Positions 58,878 to 64,000 of a stretch of DNA of 64,000 nucleotides are shown here, one piece after another. The DNA is from Lamellibrachia columna. Taxonomy: Eukaryota > Annelida > Polychaeta > Sabellida > Siboglinidae. Every line of letters begins with the position of its first letter. The first letter of the stretch is position 1. Position numbers and translations under genes: made by a program. Under the pieces are notes generated by a model. The model worked only from the letters and a program-made list of their open reading frames with translations, was not told the origin of the DNA and did not search any database. The stretch lies in assembly GCA_963662155.1 (NCBI GenBank), contig OY759266.1, positions 90,001 through 154,000 of the forward strand. The letters run 5' to 3'.

Positions 58878-60179
58878 GGGGAGAGTTGCCGGGATTGGGA
58901 CCCCTAGCGATAATCTTGAATATAGACGTGAAAACAAATGGAATTGATGTAAACAATATACTAACATAGTTTATATTTTATGTTCTATTAATCACCAGAA
59001 TCACCATTGATGAATTAAAAAAAAAAACAATTTAATTTTTTTTCAAAACGGTCCGAGTCTTGGAATACGTATATGGTACGATGAAGTCGGAGTCTTGGAA
59101 TACGTATATGGTCGTTGACCACAGACCTGCCTTCCTGGAGCCACTAACAGCATTCTGAACGGATGCCGGTTTTCTGTACGCCACATTAAGAATGTCGGCG
59201 ACTTGCTATGTTGTCTGCCTACACGTTCTCTCATCCACATGCTCAATGCATCAGTATTTCCTAAACGGTCCGAAAAAGCCCCATCCAAAGGCTGGAATCG
59301 GTGAGTCGTGTGTGGGGGAAGTGAGACCTTGGCCACTCCAGCTTCCCGAGCCATATCAGCTGCAGCCAAATTCTTTGTGTGGGTCACGTGGCTATCGAGT
59401 ATGAGCATAACAGTCTCCTCCTTCGTTGGTTTAATAAAATCTGCGAAATGTCACAGCCAAGTAATAAACCCCTCGTTGGACATCCAGCCTTTGGCCCTGG
59501 GGGTCCACCATTTGTCAGTGTTATTTTATCCTCTTCCGTTTATATATGACCATTGGTACTAAATTCATGTAAACCCTAATAAAGTCTTTGGTAGTCCGAA
59601 ACAATGTATATTTACCTGTGACCAAATGTGTTCTGTTACAAGTTCCCTCGATTGGACCACTTAGCAACTTCCTTTATTTGCATTATTATATTTGCTCCTT
59701 TGTCTAATATTACTTTCTGGTAATGAATAGTGTGTTGGAATAATTACACACATGTAATGATGGCATACCCTTATGTGAGTCACTGGTCCAATTGTGGCAA
59801 CTGCAGTGGTCCAATTGTGGAATGTCACGCGTTAAAAATATTGCATTGTCATCAGACGACATCCACTTTAAAATTCGTATTATCGCCACATACGTTGGTT
59901 TCTTATACTCTTGATGGACACACATTTTCAAACGTAAGTATGACCAAGGGTGCTGTACTGATAACTGATCACGGCCTGATTATTATGTCGGGGACATAGA
60001 AAACCTAGTTTCGGTGATAAATATTTAAAAAGTACTGCTATTTCATCGAAATTTATCGTGTCATCCGAAATGCCACTGATGAATGATATAATCGATAGAG
60101 GATGCCGCGGTGTACAGTAATATGGAATATACAGCACTGGTCCGATCGATGAACTGGTCCGATCCCGGCAACTATCTCA
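58878..60179 (-). mobile_element. Pogo/Tigger-like DNA transposon, internally deleted, nested in CR1
   Basis: Terminal inverted repeats AGTTGCCGGGATTGGGACC (from 58884) and, on the other strand, AGTTGCCGGGATCGGACC (ending 60174). TA follows the right end (60180-60181) and the left target dinucleotide appears mutated to GA. Flanking CR1 sequence is continuous if the element is removed. The interior codes for a decayed DDE-type transposase on the - strand. At 1.3 kb it is shorter than full pogo elements. Confidence 0.8.
59043..59525 (-). pseudogene. Pogo-type DDE transposase fragment
   Basis: On the - strand: GWMSNEGFITWL, a TGA stop, HFADFIKPTKEETVMLILDS, HVTHTKNLAAADMAREAGVA, LPPHTTHRFQPLDGAFSDRL and WMRERVGRQ. 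The LILDxHxxH and PHTTHxxQPLD motifs are those of the DDE_1 (pogo/Tigger/jerky) catalytic domain. The in-frame stop and the lack of the N-terminal DNA-binding domain make it non-functional. Confidence 0.85.
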
Positions 60180-60326
60180 TACATTATTCAATCCATCTCA
60201 ACATGGATTCCTAAAAGGGAGGTCATGTTTAACAAATATATTCTGTTTTTTTTTAGAAGAAATCACTAAGTTGGTAAATGGGGGATCATCCGAAAATATT
60301 ATTAGGACGTTTATTATTCCTAACAG

Positions 60327-60329
60327 ACA

Positions 60330-60380
<51 letters not shown>
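60327..60380. repeat. (ACGC)n microsatellite
   Basis: About 13 perfect units inside the CR1 remnant. Same tetranucleotide as at 51178. Confidence 0.95.
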
Positions 60381-60559
60381 TTTTACAAAACAATCTAGAC
60401 AAATGAGTGAAATGGTCTGAAAAATGGCAGATGTTATTCAATTTTGGGAAATTTAAAATGCCTACACATAGGACAGGGAAATGGGATGTAAATTATAAAA
60501 ACGGAGACAAGGTTCTACTGTGCGAGATGCTATCATAAAAGAAGATGACTTAGGAATAA

Positions 60560-61080
60560 CAGAAAGACCAGAACACAGTGCTACACTGCCCTAGTCCAAC
60601 CCACTAAGGGGTACAGCTCGACTGTCTCGGATCCTCACACACATACATTTATTAACCGTCTACAACAAGTCGAGAAAAGATCGACCCGGTTCGTATACCA
60701 AGACGTTCGCCGGGACAGCAGCGTAACATCCATGCTACATACATTCGGCTGAGAGCACGCAGCAGAGCGTCGAGCACAGGCGAAAGTCTATATGCTATAT
60801 AAAGTGACACACGGACTTCTGGCCATCCCCATAGAGCAACACGACAACCATGTCCATCACCCGAGGGCAAGAGTTATTCGCCCCTTCCTGCAGAACGAAC
60901 ACTGAAATTTTTAATTTTCCCAGACACAGCCAGGATGTGGAATAACCTGCCCATTTCTCCCACACCAGCGCAGGCATTTAATACCAGCTTCCAGGCTAAC
61001 AAGCTGTTGTAAGCGCTTCACGGCTTGTATATAGCACCTGTAAATAATGACACTGCGCTTTGTGCTAAATAACCTTTCGG
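60560..61080 (+). mobile_element. 3' fragment of another LINE (third family, CR1/L2-like)
   Basis: + strand: YSSTVSDPHTHTFINRLQQV, EKRSTRFVYQDVRRDSSVTS, MLHTFG, RRAQAKVYMLYKVTHGLLAI, then frameshifted C-terminal sequence (RMWNNLP-like). This is the common C-terminal domain of CR1/L2/jockey-type RTs, clearly different from the main CR1 family here. Confidence 0.75.
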
Positions 61081-61339
61081 AGGATGATGCACAGTAAAAG
61101 GAGTAACAATAAGGGCTGATATGAAAGTTTCAGAGCAGTGTGGTGTTGCAGCTTCAAATGGTAATCAAATTATTGAGTTGATTAGGCGAAATATACCACA
61201 TAAAGAAAAACAGCTAATTATACCTCTATTTAAGGCAATAGTTAGGCCTCATTTATAATACTACATACACGTTTGGAGACCATATCGTAAGGATTGGGTA
61301 ACTTCTGGTATTATGAGCACGTTTATTTCATTTGTATAT

Positions 61340-61458
61340 TGTAGTGTTCGAGTACTGCAAGTTGAAACGAGAACGATATGTGTTGTGCGCGGTGTACGAA
61401 GAATAATAAATGTGCGTGTTCAGTTAAGTCAATTGTGTCTGATTACAAAGACATAACA
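61340..61458 (+). repeat. 5' LTR (119 bp)
   Basis: Starts TGTAGTGTTCG and ends ACATAACA. Differs from the 3' LTR by an 8-base net length difference and a few substitutions. Confidence 0.85.
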
Positions 61459-61648
61459 ATGGCGACGAGGATGGTTATTCGGTAGCGGAGAAAGATGAAA
61501 GTATAGAGATACTTTACATGAAGTAACCTGGATTTAATTCGTTGAAGAAGACACGTTTAGTCGTGCGAAGCGACAACGGAGAAGCCGAAGCCGGAGGCGA
61601 GGGAGCAGGCGTTGCGGTTGCGGCACCACGTGTTATGGAGATTCACCA

Positions 61649-61816
61649 GAACTTCCTCCATTCGACACAACGGACGAACCAAATACCCTGTGGTTGAAAT
61701 GGAAAAAATGGATAAGGTCATTCAATTTGTATCTTGCTGCAAAAGGTGTGGATAGTGATGGCCAGAAGATTGCGTTGCTGTTATACATGAGACCACGGGC
61801 AACTGAATCAGCTTGA
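61649..61816 (+). pseudogene. gag fragment of the LTR element
   Basis: 56 codons read ELPPFDTTDEPNTLWLKWKK, then WIRSFNLYLAAKGVDSDGQK up to a TGA. The W-x2-W-x3-F-x2-Y pattern is usual at the start of invertebrate Ty3/gypsy gag proteins. The rest of gag is gone. Confidence 0.75.
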
Positions 61817-61951
61817 GCCCCTGTAACTAATATATATATAAAAGGGTATGCAACTAGGAATGACCCCACTCACCTTTCAACATCCGTATCTCGGCGGTGC
61901 AATGCATAATCCGAATACTACGACCTTACACAAATGTCCCAATGAATAAAC

Positions 61952-62945
61952 TTTCACTATACCTACCGGCCAGGGAAAACAAACATTGCTGATGCACTCT
62001 CATGACTAAATCAGACGACACCAAAAGACAAGAGTGGAGAAGAAATTGAGGTGGTGCGGATGATTGCTGAGGAAAGCACACCAGTTGCTCTCACGGCACT
62101 TAGAAATTGCATCAGAGGAAGACGCAGAGCTGACCAGTGTGAGACACTACATACAACACGGGAACTGGCATGAGTGCAAGATGCCATACTACACGTGTGT
62201 GAAGAATGAACTCTGTGTTGTTGGGAAGCTGGTATTACGTGGGACAATGATTGTAATACCACGAAGACTTCGAGATGATGTACTACACCTTGCTCATGAA
62301 GGACACCAAGGGACCGTAAAGATGAAACAGTGGCTCAGAAGCAAAGTCTGGTGGCCGAGAATGGACAATGATGCTGAGAAAATATGCAGATCATGCAATG
62401 GATGTCAAGTTGTGAGTCAACTGAGTCCGCCAGAGCCGATGCAGAGAACTGAACCACCGACAGAACCGAACACTTCTGAAAGCACTCAAAGTGGCTCATG
62501 TGAAAAAAAGGGGTGGAAAGGAGAACTCATGAAGTTTCTGTTGGCATACAAAACTACACCACAACTCAGTACAGGTGTGACTCCAGCATATATCATGTTC
62601 GGCAGAGAGCTGAAAACAAAGTTGCCAGAACTTCGAAGTGACAAAAACATTCTGGACGAGAATGTTCGAGACCGTGACTGGAACCACAAACTAACTGCCA
62701 AAGTATATGCATATAGCAGACGTGGAGCCGTGTTAAGCCCAGTGTTACCTGGAGAACAAGTTCTACTAAAGAACACAGAGACATCCGGAAAACTGTCAAT
62801 CAACTTTGAGCACACTCCGTTCACAGTCGAAAAGAAAGAAGTTAAGTACAGGAGAAACAGCTCGTTAGTGAAACCATACACACCCACTGAAGGAACAACT
62901 TCATCAACGGTGAACCAAAGGTCTTCTGTGCCTGATTGTGCATAA
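61952..62945 (+). pseudogene. RNase H end and integrase of the LTR element, catalytic core deleted
   Basis: YRPGKTNIADALS (61964 on), the usual RNase H C-terminus, ends in an in-frame stop. After a frameshift a long open frame carries the integrase zinc-binding domain (LAHEGHQ, ICRSCNGCQ: HHCC pattern). It jumps after PPEPMQRTEPP to FLLAYKTTPQLSTGVTPAYI and the C-terminal domain. About 120 residues with the DDE triad are absent, so the protein cannot integrate DNA. Confidence 0.85.
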
Positions 62946-63368
62946 AGAGGAGGATCGCAGGCCAATACTCCAAGGAAGTCACCAAGCATGAGTACTCCGA
63001 TGAAGAAACCAGACGTGGGGTCACCGCATCGAACAAGGTCGAAACGTTTGGTGAAAGTACCTGTGAAGTACTAAGATTATGTAGTGAAATAAAGTGTGCA
63101 CGTCAGATACTGAAGTGAGCCTAGCGCCCTCAGATAAAGGCTGTCAAAGCCTAGTGACAAATATGTTTAGACTTCAATTGGCAAATACGTTGGACTTTAA
63201 TTAGCAAATATGTTTTGGACTTTAAATGGACACTGTGTGGACTCTAGTAACTAGCTTGGAAGCTGAAGGCTCAACAATTAATTGTATTTGTTAAACTAGC
63301 TGTGTAGTACGCAGTAGTCTAAGTTGTTAATTGCGTGTTGGAGGTATAAGTTTAAAGGAGGAAGGGAA

Positions 63369-63479
63369 TGTAGTGTTCGAGTACTGCGAGTGGAAACGAG
63401 AACGATATGTGTTGTGCGCGGTGAACGAAGAATAAGAAATGTGCGTCAGTTAATTGTGTCTGATTACAAAGACATAACA
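63369..63479 (+). repeat. 3' LTR (111 bp)
   Basis: Preceded by the polypurine tract and followed by the TATAT target duplication. Confidence 0.85.
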
Positions 63480-63484
63480 TATAT

Positions 63485-64000
63485 ATTTTCAGAAATACTT
63501 CCTCTTGAGTGCCGAATAAACGTATAGGCCAAATAACAGTATAGGGTGGCAAATCGGTCAAATTTAATAATAGTATAGTGCCGAATAACAGAATGGGGGG
63601 GGGGGGGCAAATTGTTCAAAACAAATAATAGTACAGTGCAAAAAAATCACTAGTATATTTGTCTTTTTAGCGCCGAAGCGATTTTTTTACTCAGACGCGA
63701 AGCCAAGGCGTCTCTAGAAAACTACGCGGATCGCCTGTATTTTTGTTTTTTTCTGCCGAATATGTATAAACTTTGTGCGTATTCGTGTCACCGCAGATAT
63801 AGTAACCGCATTTTATATCTGTGAAAACCGGGGAATTTTAATGGACATTAAAGTTTTATTGAATTGAATACGCAAGCCCGTTTCAGGGAAAACCGCCGTC
63901 AGCCGGTTAACGACCGGTTTGAGGCGCTGCGCACGGCGGCCATTTACAGTCGATTTACGCGACGATAAAGGCGTTTAAACTAATAATATACCATGTCGTG
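63485..64000. other. Unique sequence at the right edge
   Basis: Contains a 13-base G run near 63595 and short repeats of GTGCCGAATAA. No gene recognised. Confidence 0.4.

Larger units (their letters stand above)
58740..61300 (+). mobile_element. CR1-type LINE remnant carrying nested insertions
   Basis: CR1 pieces on the + strand at about 58740-58875 (NYRPVNLTSVICKLL-like), 60180-60335 (QHGFLKGRSCLTN-like), 60385-60565 (WSEKWQMLFNFGK-like) and 61085-61300 (ADMKVSEQCGVAAS-like, PLFKAIVRPHL-like). They are in collinear order, so this was one copy later split by the pogo element, an ACGC microsatellite and another LINE fragment. Confidence 0.8.
61340..63479 (+). mobile_element. Ty3/gypsy-type LTR retrotransposon, non-autonomous, with 5-bp target duplication
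   Basis: Complete boundaries: 5' LTR 61340-61458 and 3' LTR 63369-63479, both TGTAGTGTTCGAG...ACATAACA. A direct repeat TATAT flanks the element (61335-61339 and 63480-63484). A primer-binding-site-like TGGCGACGAGGAT follows the 5' LTR, and a polypurine tract AAAGGAGGAAGGGAA precedes the 3' LTR. Inside are a gag fragment, the end of RNase H and a deleted integrase; protease and reverse transcriptase are missing. The LTRs are unusually short (111-119 bp). Confidence 0.85.

Noticed and set aside
61340..63479. Possible endogenous retrovirus
   Set aside because: The remnants (gag start, RNase H end, HHCC integrase) fit an invertebrate Ty3/gypsy-type retrotransposon. No envelope-like sequence is present and the polymerase is deleted.

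Overview
This is a stretch of animal nuclear genome, most likely a (marine) invertebrate. The evidence is a twelve-exon OATP-type transporter gene with GT-AG introns, a methuselah/secretin-like GPCR exon, and a mix of CR1-type and RTE-type LINEs, a tRNA-derived SINE family, a Ty3/gypsy-type LTR element, a pogo-type DNA transposon and a foldback element. I cannot name the phylum or species from sequence alone. There are no prokaryotic features. By rough tally nearly half of the window is tandem minisatellite DNA in about forty separate arrays, and nearly every array has its own private unit (9 to 78 bp).

Layout. 1-1287: 3' coding part of a seven-transmembrane receptor gene on the + strand, cut by the left edge. 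1288-10200: a chain of arrays (48, 26, 38, 33, 28, 26, 9 and 38 bp units), a SINE fragment and a CR1 copy broken by a 26-bp array. 10197-12345: a 5'-truncated RTE LINE on the - strand. 12346-32400: more arrays, a full SINE, a CR1 fragment between two inverted copies of a 25-bp satellite, and a foldback element with target duplication (24396-25766). 32430-35700: a deleted CR1 copy, a unique region and a 69-bp array.

35686-51668: a complete-looking SLCO/OATP gene on the + strand. Twelve coding exons join in one frame (2,046 coding bases including stop, 681 residues) and carry the OATP hallmark motifs (HRPR, the D-x-R-x-W-x-GAWW signature, the YxNCSC/Kazal loop). Introns 4, 6, 7, 8, 9 and 11 are each filled by a different tandem array. 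The array in intron 7 is a roughly 36-fold amplification of the exon 7/intron boundary itself, so the 5' splice site is repeated in tandem. This is the most unusual item in the window.

51800-63480: a transposon heap. CR1 pieces in both orientations are mixed with pieces of two other LINE families, a SINE, a pogo-like element inserted in a CR1 copy, and a 2.1-kb internally deleted LTR element with about 115-bp LTRs and a 5-bp target duplication. The last 0.5 kb is unique DNA without a recognised gene.

The two host genes are not obviously linked in function; they simply share strand. Several arrays can be traced to a seed inside another feature (a coding exon, a SINE, a CR1 copy, another LINE, a tRNA-like sequence), which suggests that local tandem expansion acts on any sequence here.
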